The position numbers were made by a program, and so were the translations under genes. The notes below the pieces were generated by a model. It was given only the letters and a program-made list of their open reading frames with translations. It was not told the origin of the DNA and made no database searches. Positions 24,796-33,798 of a DNA stretch of 56,852 bases are shown in pieces. Source of the DNA: Deltaproteobacteria bacterium (lineage in GTDB: Bacteria > Desulfobacterota > Syntrophia > Syntrophales > UBA2210); the NCBI GenBank assembly GCA_019313695.1, contig JAFDAS010000002.1, positions 1 to 56,852 on the forward strand, written 5' to 3'. Positions within the stretch are counted from its first letter, which is position 1; every line of letters begins with the position of its first letter.

Positions 24796-25595
24796 GAGTG
24801 ATTATGAATTCCGGATATGATGAGTCGATTTGGAAAGAGGTGTACCGAGAGTTTTCCTCGGAGAGGTATTTCCAGGGCACCGTTTTTCGAAATAAAAAAA
24901 TTATAAATGAATTTGTAAAATTTGTAAAACCAGAAGATGGACCAATTCTTGATGTGGGTGCATATCGTGGATATAATTCCTTTACTTTGAACTTGATGGG
25001 TTATTGTGTCAATGCAATTGACGTTTTGACAGTAATAAACGAGCATAGCATCGCATTGCATTATACTAAACGTAATATCCCTTTTAGATCATATAAAGTG
25101 GGGCAAGGACAAAGAATTCCTGCCGATGCCGAGAGCTATGCTGGCGCTCTCGTCGTTGAAGTATTGGAGCATTTGCAAGTCAATCCGATGTACCTGTTTT
25201 TTGAGTTAGAGCGTGTCCTATTACCGGGGGGCTATGTTATTCTTACCACTCCCAATCAAGTCCGATTGAGAGGAAGGATAAAGGTTCTTTTCGGGCATTC
25301 TATGAATGATGATTGCAGTAGTTTCTTTAAAAAATTCGATTCACATAAATATTTTGACGATACTGGGTATCATTGGAAGCTCTATACATTGCACGAAGTC
25401 AAAAAGCTAGCCGTTGCGGCAGGATTACAGGTTGTTTCTGCTAAGTATCAATGGATGCCTGTTGCTTCGCAAGGGAGTTTTGTTGAGTTGATGATTAGAA
25501 ATATAGAACGAACTATCGGAATAGGTATTCCATCTTGTCGGGATTGGTTGGTTTTCATAATAAGGAAAAAGAAGAGTTATTACACCGGCAACTAA
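24789..25595 (+). CDS. Class I SAM-dependent methyltransferase
   Basis: About 268 residues. The SAM motif I is PILDVGAYRGYNSFTLNLMG (about 55-75). The motif IV/post region ALVVEVLEHLQ and VLLPGGYVILTTPNQVRLRG is typical of Methyltransf_11/23 enzymes. Start is uncertain: GTG 24789, GTG 24798 and ATG 24804 are in frame; ATG 24804 (MNSGYDESIW) is the most conventional. It overlaps or abuts the broken methyltransferase remnant. A role in methylating a sugar of the polysaccharide is inferred from context. Base composition is AT-rich compared with the wza-wzc region. The 248 bp after it show nothing recognisable. Confidence 0.82.
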   Translation: MTRVIMNSGYDESIWKEVYREFSSERYFQGTVFRNKKIINEFVKFVKPEDGPILDVGAYRGYNSFTLNLMGYCVNAIDVLTVINEHSIALHYTKRNIPFRSYKVGQGQRIPADAESYAGALVVEVLEHLQVNPMYLFFELERVLLPGGYVILTTPNQVRLRGRIKVLFGHSMNDDCSSFFKKFDSHKYFDDTGYHWKLYTLHEVKKLAVAAGLQVVSAKYQWMPVASQGSFVELMIRNIERTIGIGIPSCRDWLVFIIRKKKSYYTGN

Positions 25596-25843
25596 ATATG
25601 GCAATGCATGATGGACGTTTACAAGTGAAATACAGACAATTTGCTCAAATTCAATGGTCATGTTTAATTGCCGGAGTAATAATAAAGAACTTTTTGTTTT
25701 TGCTTCTAATGTGGAAATACAAAAATGTTCCATGGGCGACTCAGCAAAGCTATAGTAGATAATAGTTTACTGTCATATATCATAATGGATATCATTGAAA
25801 ATATTTTAGGCAAACAAAATTAGAGGAGACAATTTTCAGGCAG

Positions 25844-26797
25844 ATGAATCAGTATTTTATTACACGTAAAAATTGTCCATCATGCAAGTCAACAAAGAAC
25901 AGAGTTATTTATTCTTGCAGTTTCCTGTCATCACCTATCAAGGAGTTCTTGGCTGGATTTTATTCGCCGCAGGGAAAAATAGAATTTGAATATTTAAGTA
26001 ATGCAACGTTTATTCTTGAAGAATGTAATGACTGTGGCTTGGTCTTTCAGAAAGAGATTCCAAATGAATTCTTGACGGGTAAATTGTATGAAGAATGGAT
26101 TGATCCAGAGAAAAATTTTGAGCGGAACTTAAACAGTAATGATTTGTTTTATCGTTCTAAGTCTGCGCAGGAAGTAATGATTATAATTGCATTTTTTAAC
26201 GTGGCAGCCAGCCGGTTAAAGATACTCGATTTTGGAATGGGGTGGGGCAAGTGGTGTTTTATGGCAAGTGCATTTGGTTGCAATTGTTATGGAGTTGAAT
26301 TGTCAAATTCCAAATCGGAATATGCTAAATCGCGAGGAATAAAAGTGATTACGTATAATGAAATTTCAGATCACAACTTTGATTTTATTAATACCGATCA
26401 AGTTTTTGAACATATTCCGGAACCTTTCGAAACCCTATGCCACATGAAAAAATCCTTGAAACCAAAAGGTGTTATAAGGATAAGCGTGCCGGATGGACGG
26501 AATATTGAAAGGAGATTAAAAATTGAGGATTGGACAGCACCTATAGGGTCTCCAAATTCCCTTAACCCTGTTAGTCCACTTGAGCATATAAATTGTTTTA
26601 ACCGGGAATCTCTTATTAAAATGGTATGGTTGGCAGGGTTTGAAATTGTACAAATGCCTATATTGCTACAATTATCTTATGCAACAAACTGGAGTACACC
26701 CAAAAATATACTTAAAAACTTAATCTATCCTGTATATAGAAATATATTTTCAAAGGGTACGGATTTATATTTTCGCAAAAAGAAAGATCATAAATGA
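25844..26797 (+). CDS. Zinc-ribbon SAM-dependent methyltransferase
   Basis: 317 residues. An N-terminal CxxC...CxxC zinc ribbon (CPSCKST at about 11-17, ECNDCGLVFQ at about 58-67) precedes a class I methyltransferase: ILDFGMGWGKWCFMASAFGC as motif I, TDQVFEHIPEPFETL and LKPKGVIRISVPDG. This arrangement is common in surface-polysaccharide and nucleotide-sugar methyltransferases. It is the intact paralogue of the remnant at 24517. The next gene starts 4 bases after its stop, so they are co-transcribed. Confidence 0.87.
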   Translation: MNQYFITRKNCPSCKSTKNRVIYSCSFLSSPIKEFLAGFYSPQGKIEFEYLSNATFILEECNDCGLVFQKEIPNEFLTGKLYEEWIDPEKNFERNLNSNDLFYRSKSAQEVMIIIAFFNVAASRLKILDFGMGWGKWCFMASAFGCNCYGVELSNSKSEYAKSRGIKVITYNEISDHNFDFINTDQVFEHIPEPFETLCHMKKSLKPKGVIRISVPDGRNIERRLKIEDWTAPIGSPNSLNPVSPLEHINCFNRESLIKMVWLAGFEIVQMPILLQLSYATNWSTPKNILKNLIYPVYRNIFSKGTDLYFRKKKDHK

Positions 26798-26801
26798 CAA
26801 A

Positions 26802-27971
26802 ATGATAAGAACCAGCGAGACCCTTAAGATTTGCTATGTCGTTTCTACTTTCTATCCAACGCCTGGAGCTACAACGCCCTATGAAATATCATCTCATGTT
26901 GCATCGAGGGGCCATGATGTTTTCGTAGTTGCTCCCAGGTTAAAGGGCCAGAGGCGTTTAGAAGAAGTCAATAACGTGGTGGTTTATCGTGTGAATGTTC
27001 CCGGCCGCCCGGTACGTTTTAGTAATATTGTTCTTGCCTTGAAGGCTCTCATGATCGTGTTGCGAAAATCTCCTGATATTGTCCATGTAACATTCTCTCC
27101 CCAACAGTTTTTACTTCCTCTATTGGGAAAGCTGCTCTTCAAACTAAAAAAACCTAAATGGATATTTCACATGATTTCTGTGTCTGTTGATAAAAATCCT
27201 ATGAGAAGGTTTTTGCAGAACAAAAAGTCGAAATTTGAATCCAGATTTTTTGACGCCGTTGTAACTTCCAATAAGTATATTAAAGAAAGAATGCTTGGCA
27301 GAAATTGGAGGCGTCCAGTGTATCTGGTGCCGATAGGCGTTAATTGTACGCGTTTTGCCAATCCTGATCCTTGTGATATTGAAGAGCTCCGTAATAAATG
27401 GGGAATAAAGTCAAATCAGTGCATCTTGATCTATGTCGGTACGTTATCAGGCAGAAATCTTTCAATACTTATTAATGCCTTTAAAAGAGTTACAGAACAT
27501 CATGAAGGAGTACGCCTTTTTTTAGTAGGGGAAGGTGAAGAAAAGGAGAAATTGCATCGGTTGGCTGAAAGATTGAATATTTCTAATCAGGTTGTATTTA
27601 CGGGTTACCTGGCCTATCAATTGGTTCCGGCTTTCTTGAAATTGGCTCAAATAGCCATTTCACCTATACCGAAAAATGATATATACGACATACAGCCACC
27701 ACTGAAAACCCTTGAGTATATCTCCAGCGGCTTGCCAACAGTAGCAACTGATACCCTTGCCAACCGGATTTTTATAAAAGATGGGATCAATGGGATTTTG
27801 GTAAGTGATGATGAAGAAAGTATTTTCAATGGAATGGATCGATTACTTTCAGATGAAAAACTTCGTAGCTCGCTGAGTTCTAATGCGAAGATATCAGCAG
27901 GTAGTTTTGATTGGGATGTATCGGTTGGAAATAGCCTGGAACCGGCTTACCGTGATATTTTAAGGAGATAA
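26802..27971 (+). CDS. Glycosyltransferase family 4
   Basis: 389 residues, GT-B fold. The N-terminal domain is YVVSTFYPTPGATTPYEISS, the nucleotide-binding domain opens with ILIYVGTLSGRNLSILINAF, and the donor-site region is PPLKTLEYISSGLPTVATD, an E-x7-like motif in which the second acidic residue is displaced. It should transfer a sugar from a nucleotide donor to the growing lipid-linked unit at the cytoplasmic face. Four bases separate it from the upstream methyltransferase gene. Confidence 0.88.
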   Translation: MIRTSETLKICYVVSTFYPTPGATTPYEISSHVASRGHDVFVVAPRLKGQRRLEEVNNVVVYRVNVPGRPVRFSNIVLALKALMIVLRKSPDIVHVTFSPQQFLLPLLGKLLFKLKKPKWIFHMISVSVDKNPMRRFLQNKKSKFESRFFDAVVTSNKYIKERMLGRNWRRPVYLVPIGVNCTRFANPDPCDIEELRNKWGIKSNQCILIYVGTLSGRNLSILINAFKRVTEHHEGVRLFLVGEGEEKEKLHRLAERLNISNQVVFTGYLAYQLVPAFLKLAQIAISPIPKNDIYDIQPPLKTLEYISSGLPTVATDTLANRIFIKDGINGILVSDDEESIFNGMDRLLSDEKLRSSLSSNAKISAGSFDWDVSVGNSLEPAYRDILRR

Positions 27972-28087
27972 TAATTAGACAAGATTGGTGATTGCAACTG
28001 AGGTATGTATTTCGTTTGTGTAAAAATAAAATCTTATCAAAATGTTTGGTAGCATCGCATGAAAAATACTTCGAAAAGGATAGATCT

Positions 28088-29209
28088 ATGAGGGTGCTTC
28101 TCCTGACAAGTGGGGGTGAAGGTGGTATCGGAGGATCAGAAGTTTTTGATATGGAATTGATCAATCGAATCGATAAGAACACTTTTCACTTTATGGTGTG
28201 CTGTATAGATAAAGGCAACCTGACAGAGATGTTAAAAGATGTTGCTAATGGAGCCGGTTGCGAGTTTTTCGAAGTCAAATACGAAAAGAAGTTTCGCGTA
28301 GATATAAGGGCTATTTTACGAATCAGAAAAATTATCAAGAACCGAAAAATTGAAGTTATACATGCTTCTTCCGGCTATACTGCAATATCCAGTATACTGG
28401 CAAGTTTGTTTTTGAAATTACCTATTATTTATACTCACCAAATGCCCGCGAATTTTTCCTGGTGGACAAGACTTTTCTTTTCTTTTTTCGGAAGGCGGAT
28501 AAGTCGACGTACAGCTGTTTCAAGAGCGACGGCACAAAGTGTAGAGCAGGGGGGATATTCGTTTACATCGCAAAAGGTAGACCGTGTTATATACTGCGGC
28601 GTTGATTTAAGACGCTTCGTACCTGTAGATACGGGTAAGGCAAAGTGTTCCTTGGGCCTGCAGGGGAATGTTGTAGTGGGAGCTGTGGGGAAGCTCATCC
28701 CTCTGAAAGGATATAGTTATTTAATCCATGCCATTCCAAAAATAAAGAAGGTGTTTCCGGATGCCAAGTTGGTTTTAGCAGGTGAGGGTGAGGAGGAAAA
28801 TAAGCTGAGATTATTAGCTAATAGATTGGGTATTGAAAACGACGTTGTCTTTCTTGGGAACAGGAGAGATATCCCTGATGTTCTAAGCAGTTTCGATGTG
28901 TTTGTATTGCCATCTTTTTCCGAGGGCCTGCCCATTGTTATATTAGAAGCTTTTTCTTTATGTAAACCAGTCGTTGCAACGAATGTAGGGGGTATCCATG
29001 AGATGGTAATTAATGGGGAAAATGGTTTTTTGGTGCAGCCAAAAGATTCAAATGCTCTGGCAGAAAGAATTATCACCTTGCTAAAGGATCCGCTATTGGC
29101 CGGTAGAATGGGTAAGAAAGGCAGACGTCTGGTGGAAGAGAATTTTGATATAAACAATAAGATAAGGGAATACGAATCCCTGTATCTGGAGGTTAGAGAC
29201 AGGAAGTAA
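28088..29209 (+). CDS. Glycosyltransferase family 4
   Basis: 373 residues from ATG 28088 (MRVLLLTSGGEGGIGGSEVF), where the GT-B fold begins; an upstream in-frame TTG at 27992 would add a non-homologous basic extension. AAAAGGA lies about 8 bases upstream of the chosen start. The GT4 core is clear: VVGAVGKLIPLKGYSYLIHA, VFLGNRRDIPDVLSSFDVFV and the retaining-enzyme motif SFSEGLPIVILEAFSLCKPV (E-x7-E). Donor and acceptor unknown. Confidence 0.9.
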   Translation: MRVLLLTSGGEGGIGGSEVFDMELINRIDKNTFHFMVCCIDKGNLTEMLKDVANGAGCEFFEVKYEKKFRVDIRAILRIRKIIKNRKIEVIHASSGYTAISSILASLFLKLPIIYTHQMPANFSWWTRLFFSFFGRRISRRTAVSRATAQSVEQGGYSFTSQKVDRVIYCGVDLRRFVPVDTGKAKCSLGLQGNVVVGAVGKLIPLKGYSYLIHAIPKIKKVFPDAKLVLAGEGEEENKLRLLANRLGIENDVVFLGNRRDIPDVLSSFDVFVLPSFSEGLPIVILEAFSLCKPVVATNVGGIHEMVINGENGFLVQPKDSNALAERIITLLKDPLLAGRMGKKGRRLVEENFDINNKIREYESLYLEVRDRK

Positions 29210-29266
29210 ATAGTTTTGAATTTGAAGGATATGTTGTTGCTCATGTAGACTGGGGAGAGATGAGAA

Positions 29267-30448
29267 TTGAATAGTACAGATTGCTCGATATCAATACTTT
29301 TTGTCATCGATGGTTTGGAGTTTGGAGGCGGCGAAAGGACTTTCCTGCAGCTAATACAGGGATTGCCATGTGAACGTTATGCCATTCATGTCGCTACAAG
29401 TCCTGAAGGTGACTTTTTTAAAATTCTGACCGGGATGGGAATAGATGTTGTCCCGTTGGATCTGAGGAAAAGGGTAAGTGTCAATAATATTAAAAAGCTG
29501 TCTGGAATTATCCGGAAAAGGAAGATTGATATTGTTCACAGTCAGGGGGGGAGATCTGATTTTTATGCCAGAATCGCGGCAAGGAGACTAAAGCCGAAGA
29601 TTAAAATTGTGAATACTGTTGCGATGCCCGTCAAAGGTTATGATGTGAGTGCATTGAGAAAGGGGGCTTATCGGTTTTTCGATTGGGTTTCTGAAAGATA
29701 TGCAGACCGGTTTATTGTAGTTTCCGAGGTTCTGAAAGAAACTTTGCTCAATAGTTACAGGATACCGCCTGATAAAGTGATTAAAATTTATAATGGCATA
29801 GAGCTGAATGAATATAGGCCAAATGGTAAAGAAGTCAGAAGTCAGAAGTCAGAAGTCAGAAGAGAGTTTGGGCTATCAAAAGATGCTCCGGTTATTGGCG
29901 CGATTGGTAGGATGGTCTGGCAAAAAGGGTTTGAATATTTGATTGAATGTATTCCCGAGATTGTAAGGACATATCCGGATGCAAAAATATTAATTGTTGG
30001 TGATGGGCCGTTAAGGGAAAGACTCGGAGCTTTGAGCGAAGAGCTTGGAGTAAGAGATAATGTAATTTTTGCCGGGTTTCGAAGTGACATAAAAGAAATC
30101 CTTTCTGCTGTTGATTTACTGGTGGTTCCTTCGCTTCTTGAAGGCTTCCCAATGGTAACTCTGGAAGCCATGGCTATGGCCAAGCCGATTGTTGCTACGA
30201 ATATAGATGGGATAACTGAGCAGATAACAGATGGAATTGATGGGATTTTAGTGTCGCCAAGAGACCCGTCTACGTTGGCTAAGGCTGTCATTCGAGTTTT
30301 AAATGACAACGAACTTGTAAGAACTATGGGATTGTCCGCGAGAGAAAGAGTTGAGCAAGATTTTTCCGTTGAAAAGATGGTTGCAGAAACAGAAAAAGTT
30401 TATATGTCTCTTCACTACTGTCCGGTTAAACTCTATGGATCAACGTAA
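29267..30448 (+). CDS. Glycosyltransferase family 4 containing a heptanucleotide repeat
   Basis: 393 residues from a TTG start with GGGGAGAGATGAG upstream. Typical GT4 blocks: LFVIDGLEFGGGERTFLQLI, VIGAIGRMVWQKGFEYLIEC, and the E-x7-E motif SLLEGFPMVTLEAMAMAKPI. Between the two Rossmann lobes lies KEVRSQKSEVRREF, encoded by four tandem copies of AGAAGTC (29830-29857). Because the unit is 7 bp, gain or loss of one copy shifts the frame, so the gene is a candidate for on/off switching. In this sequence the frame is open throughout. Confidence 0.9.
   Translation: MNSTDCSISILFVIDGLEFGGGERTFLQLIQGLPCERYAIHVATSPEGDFFKILTGMGIDVVPLDLRKRVSVNNIKKLSGIIRKRKIDIVHSQGGRSDFYARIAARRLKPKIKIVNTVAMPVKGYDVSALRKGAYRFFDWVSERYADRFIVVSEVLKETLLNSYRIPPDKVIKIYNGIELNEYRPNGKEVRSQKSEVRREFGLSKDAPVIGAIGRMVWQKGFEYLIECIPEIVRTYPDAKILIVGDGPLRERLGALSEELGVRDNVIFAGFRSDIKEILSAVDLLVVPSLLEGFPMVTLEAMAMAKPIVATNIDGITEQITDGIDGILVSPRDPSTLAKAVIRVLNDNELVRTMGLSARERVEQDFSVEKMVAETEKVYMSLHYCPVKLYGST
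29830..29862 (+). repeat. Tandem heptanucleotide repeat AGAAGTC x4 plus partial
   Basis: Four exact copies of AGAAGTC (29830-29857) followed by AGAAG. It lies inside the glycosyltransferase coding region at the lobe junction. Confidence 0.95.
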
Positions 30449-30607
30449 AAATCATTTGATAACAAAGGTTTGCATCGTTATTTTGATTTGTCGACTTCAA
30501 TATTTTTCAAATACTGCAATCAATGAACTCAATAGCTTGTAGCTGGAAATTGCCAACAATTTGAGTTGACCGGACAGTAGTGATGTCTCTTATTGGAGCT
30601 AATTAGT

Positions 30608-31444
30608 ATGAATTGTCCATACTGCAAAGCCTCCGGGAATTTCTATTTTAAGGTTGCTTCAAGTGCCTATAACCGGTGTACGGGGTGTGATCTTATTTAT
30701 AAGGAAGACCAGGATTCTTATGATAACGTCCTGGCCCATTATCGTGATGATTACTTTGGCTGGTATTCTGCTGACCAGATGAACGGGAACAGGGACAGGT
30801 TGTTTGGCAGGATTTTAGATTTGATAGAAAAGAAAGGGGGTACTGGCAGATTATTGGATATTGGCGCCGGCTGTGGGAGATTTCTGACAGCAGCTCAAAA
30901 AAGGGGATGGACGGTAAAGGGGATTGAACCCTCAATACAATCGGTTGAAGTGGCTCGAGGTCAATATGGCCTTGATATTTATAATGGCGCTTTTCAAGAA
31001 TACGATGAGGATGGTAAATTTGATGTAATCACTCTTATTAATGTTCTTGATCATTCAGTAGGGCCTTGGGAGGAGATCGGAAAAGTTTATAGTTTGCTTA
31101 AACCGGGAGGCATTATTTACCTGAGGTTTCCTAATGGCCTTTTCCATTCATTCCTTTTTAAGACGTCAGAAAGTCTTAATATTGAGCGAATTATCAGAAA
31201 ATTTCTTGTTTTTCATGAATATTGCTTCACGCCGGGATTTATAAGAAGGCTGTTGCCTGATCAGGGTTTTGCAAATGTTGAGGTTTGTAATGCGAGCCTT
31301 TCCGGGGAAAGTTTAATTAGCTCCTTTCCTGCTTTTAGTTTTGTTACGAGACCAATTGAAGTAGTGAAAAAATTAACAGGTTTAATTTCTGGCGGAAAAG
31401 TTCTCTGGTGTCCTTCGCTGGAAGTGATCGCAAGAAAAAAGTAG
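30608..31444 (+). CDS. Zinc-ribbon SAM-dependent methyltransferase
   Basis: 278 residues from ATG 30608, which has GGAG nine bases upstream; a TTG five codons earlier lacks a site. The zinc ribbon is CPYCKAS...RCTGCDLIYKED, followed by motif I RLLDIGAGCGRFLTAAQKRG and VITLINVLDHSVGPWEEI, then LLKPGGIIYLRFPNG. In this family the ribbon precedes the catalytic domain in enzymes that methylate deoxysugars or nucleotide sugars. It is the last gene before the accessory island. Confidence 0.85.
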   Translation: MNCPYCKASGNFYFKVASSAYNRCTGCDLIYKEDQDSYDNVLAHYRDDYFGWYSADQMNGNRDRLFGRILDLIEKKGGTGRLLDIGAGCGRFLTAAQKRGWTVKGIEPSIQSVEVARGQYGLDIYNGAFQEYDEDGKFDVITLINVLDHSVGPWEEIGKVYSLLKPGGIIYLRFPNGLFHSFLFKTSESLNIERIIRKFLVFHEYCFTPGFIRRLLPDQGFANVEVCNASLSGESLISSFPAFSFVTRPIEVVKKLTGLISGGKVLWCPSLEVIARKK

Positions 31445-31660
31445 GAGATTTTATTGAACTGTAAAAGCGAGGAAGAAATATAACGTCTCCTTTACCTTCT
31501 CTGATCAACCTTCCCTGAAATTTCCCTGTCCTTGAAAAACCAATCCAATTTCCGTCACAAAAAAACTTTACTCTTATTATTGTTTATGACATAATAACCC
31601 CTAAAGATATCATTTATAATAAATAAAAGACCCCTTATAAAATCTCAACATAGGAGCGAT

Positions 31661-33049
31661 ATGTATCGTTTTGCATCTGAATATCTAAAGAAATGGAAAT
31701 CGAGTAAACGTCGCAAGCCATTGGTAATTCGAGGCGCCCGGCAGGTTGGAAAGACATATTTAGTCAGATCCTTTGCCGGAGAACATTTTGATCGGCTGCT
31801 GGAAATAAATTTTGAACAGGAACCTGATATTGCGTTGCTTTTTTCTTCCAACAAACCTCATAAAATAATTGAATTGCTTGAATTGCAATTCAATATTCCG
31901 ATATCTGGCGGGAAAACACTTATTTTTCTTGATGAAGTTCAGGCTGCCCCGGAAGTATTGGGGTCACTACGATATTTTTATGAGGAAGTTCCAGAGCAGC
32001 ATATAATTGCGGCCGGTTCATTATTGGAATTTGCATTTGAAGAACCGTCTTTTCCCATGCCGGTTGGTCGTATAGAATATTTATACCTGGGGCCTATGCA
32101 GTTTGAAGAGTTCCTACTTGCATCCGGAAAAGATAAACTTGTTTCATTTCTTGGTAATTTTAATTATCAGGATAGTATTCTAAAACCGGTTCATTTACAG
32201 CTTATAGAGTTGATGCGGACATTTTTTGTTACCGGTGGTATGCCTGAACCTGTCTCAACATATTTAGAAAGCCGTTCATGGCGGGAGTGCGAATCAGTCA
32301 AACATGCTCTATTTAGAACCTTTCAGGATGATTTTAATAAATACGGCAGGCGGATTAAAAATCGGAGGCTTCAGCTTTTGTTTAAAAAAATACCACTTGT
32401 TGTCGGTAATAAGTTTAAATATGTGAATATCGATCGTCACGAAAGAGCCGGAGATCTGGCCAAGGCTTTGAATCTGCTTTGTCTCGCGCATTTAGTATAT
32501 AGAGTTCAACATTCATCATGCACTGGAATTCCTGTCGGTGCAACTGCTGATGCCAAAAAATTTAAAACAATTTTTCTTGATGTTGGAATAATGTCAACTG
32601 TGTGCGGTTTGAATCTGCTTGATTACGAAAAAGTTGAAGATGTTATGCTGGTTAATTCAGGTAGTATTTGTGAGCAGTATATTGGCCAGCATTTGTTATT
32701 TTCTCAACAATTCTTTAAGGAACCTGAACTACATTACTGGATCAGAGAAAAGAAAGGCTCTTCGGCTGAAGTTGACTATGTGATAGCAGAAGGCGCGCGC
32801 ATTGTTCCTGTTGAAGTTAAAGCCGGCAAAAGTGGAAGCCTGAAATCTCTTCAAGTATTTGTTAATGAAAAACGTCCTGATATGTGTGTCCGCTTTAATA
32901 GCGAACCCCCTTCTTTTTTTAAGGGATTAACTGCACTGCCGGATGGGCAAAAGACACCTTTTCAATTACTTTCCCTGCCCTTATATATGGCAGGTCAGAC
33001 AAGACGTCTAATAGCCCAGGTCGCAAGTGATGATAGATACCTGGGTTGA
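31661..33049 (+). CDS. AAA_14/DUF4143 ATPase
   Basis: 462 residues. The N-terminal AAA domain has Walker A GARQVGKT (25-32) and Walker B LIFLDEVQ. The C-terminal DUF4143 domain carries the nuclease-like ending KKGSSAEVDYVIAEGARIVPVEVKAGKSG (D-x(n)-E-x-K). These ATPases are common, frequently horizontally transferred and of unproven function. The ATG has AGGAGCGAT upstream, and the 5' gap contains AT-rich promoter-like words. It begins an island of mobile-type genes within the glycosyltransferase cluster. Confidence 0.9.
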   Translation: MYRFASEYLKKWKSSKRRKPLVIRGARQVGKTYLVRSFAGEHFDRLLEINFEQEPDIALLFSSNKPHKIIELLELQFNIPISGGKTLIFLDEVQAAPEVLGSLRYFYEEVPEQHIIAAGSLLEFAFEEPSFPMPVGRIEYLYLGPMQFEEFLLASGKDKLVSFLGNFNYQDSILKPVHLQLIELMRTFFVTGGMPEPVSTYLESRSWRECESVKHALFRTFQDDFNKYGRRIKNRRLQLLFKKIPLVVGNKFKYVNIDRHERAGDLAKALNLLCLAHLVYRVQHSSCTGIPVGATADAKKFKTIFLDVGIMSTVCGLNLLDYEKVEDVMLVNSGSICEQYIGQHLLFSQQFFKEPELHYWIREKKGSSAEVDYVIAEGARIVPVEVKAGKSGSLKSLQVFVNEKRPDMCVRFNSEPPSFFKGLTALPDGQKTPFQLLSLPLYMAGQTRRLIAQVASDDRYLG

Positions 33050-33184
33050 TGACTCCGCCATATAACAAAAGGAGTTGCTTTTTTAGAGCATATAATCCTA
33101 TATTATAAGACAGGTAAGGTATATTTGATCATAGCTCCAAGGAAAATAAAATAAAGCAAACTGGTATTTAAGGAGATTCTGCAC

Positions 33185-33373
33185 ATGCAAACTGAGAGTA
33201 TGAAACAGGAAGCCTATCACATATTGGACAATCTGTCGGACGAAGCGACATGGGATGATTTAATGTATAAAATCTATGTTCGTCAGACGATTGAAGCGGG
33301 AGTAAAAGATAGCGATAAAGGCCGAACAGTCGATGTCAAGGAAGTACGCAAAAGGTTTGGACTGGCCGAATGA
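33185..33373 (+). CDS. Antitoxin of a RelE/ParE-type pair
   Basis: 62 residues, acidic: EAYHILDNLSDEATWDDLMY then KIYVRQTIEAGVKDSDKGRT and KEVRKRFGLAE. Proteins of this size and pattern are the usual partner of RelE/ParE toxins lacking a classical DNA-binding domain. A good AAGGAG precedes the start, and its stop overlaps the toxin ATG by 4 bases (ATGA), which is typical of such pairs. Confidence 0.8.
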   Translation: MQTESMKQEAYHILDNLSDEATWDDLMYKIYVRQTIEAGVKDSDKGRTVDVKEVRKRFGLAE

Positions 33374-33666
33374 GAGTTCACTGGACAGAGAACGCCATCG
33401 GGCATCTTGTTAATATTTACGAATATATTGCTATCAATTCTCCAACCTATGGCAAGCGAATGGTGGATAAAATCACCCGACGCTCCAGGCAAATCGCTAT
33501 TCATCCCCTCTCCGGTCGCAAAGTACCGGAATATGAAGCCGAGGACATCCGGGAACTAATCGAAATGCCATATCGGATCATTTACCGGATTAAACCGGGT
33601 CAAATCGATGTATTGGCGGTCATTCACGGTGTACGTTTACTAACGGATGAAATTCAAAAACGGTAG
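33370..33666 (+). CDS. RelE/ParE-family toxin
   Basis: 98 residues: VHWTENAIGHLVNIYEYIAI, SRQIAIHPLSGRKVPEYEAE and IRELIEMPYRIIYRI, ending DVLAVIHGVRLL. This is the ParE/RelE fold with its conserved Arg and the YRI-Y strand. ParE members poison gyrase and RelE members cleave ribosome-bound mRNA; the H-x-x-R end fits either. It overlaps its antitoxin by 4 bases. Confidence 0.88.
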   Translation: MRVHWTENAIGHLVNIYEYIAINSPTYGKRMVDKITRRSRQIAIHPLSGRKVPEYEAEDIRELIEMPYRIIYRIKPGQIDVLAVIHGVRLLTDEIQKR

Positions 33667-33736
33667 TGTCTCTGAACTGCGCAGCCACTGAGTTATCTGC
33701 AAAAAGTATTGTGACCAGTTGCTATTCGGTTTGATT

Positions 33737-33791
33737 GCTGAAAAAAGCATGCTGAAAAAAGCATTGACAATTTTAATAATATGCGTAAAAT
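33737..33791 (+). promoter_or_regulatory. Strong promoter with tandem 14-bp operator-like repeat, leaderless geometry
   Basis: GCTGAAAAAAGCAT occurs twice in perfect tandem (33737-33750 and 33751-33764). It is followed by TTGACA (33764-33769), a 16-base spacer and TAAAAT (33786-33791). Only seven bases separate the -10 box from the ATG at 33799, so the transcript would start at or next to the start codon. Confidence 0.6.
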
Positions 33792-33798
33792 GTAAAGC

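Noticed and set aside
29830-29862. CRISPR-like array
   Set aside because: Units are 7 bp without spacers and lie inside a coding frame; no cas genes are present. No other array in the window has CRISPR geometry.
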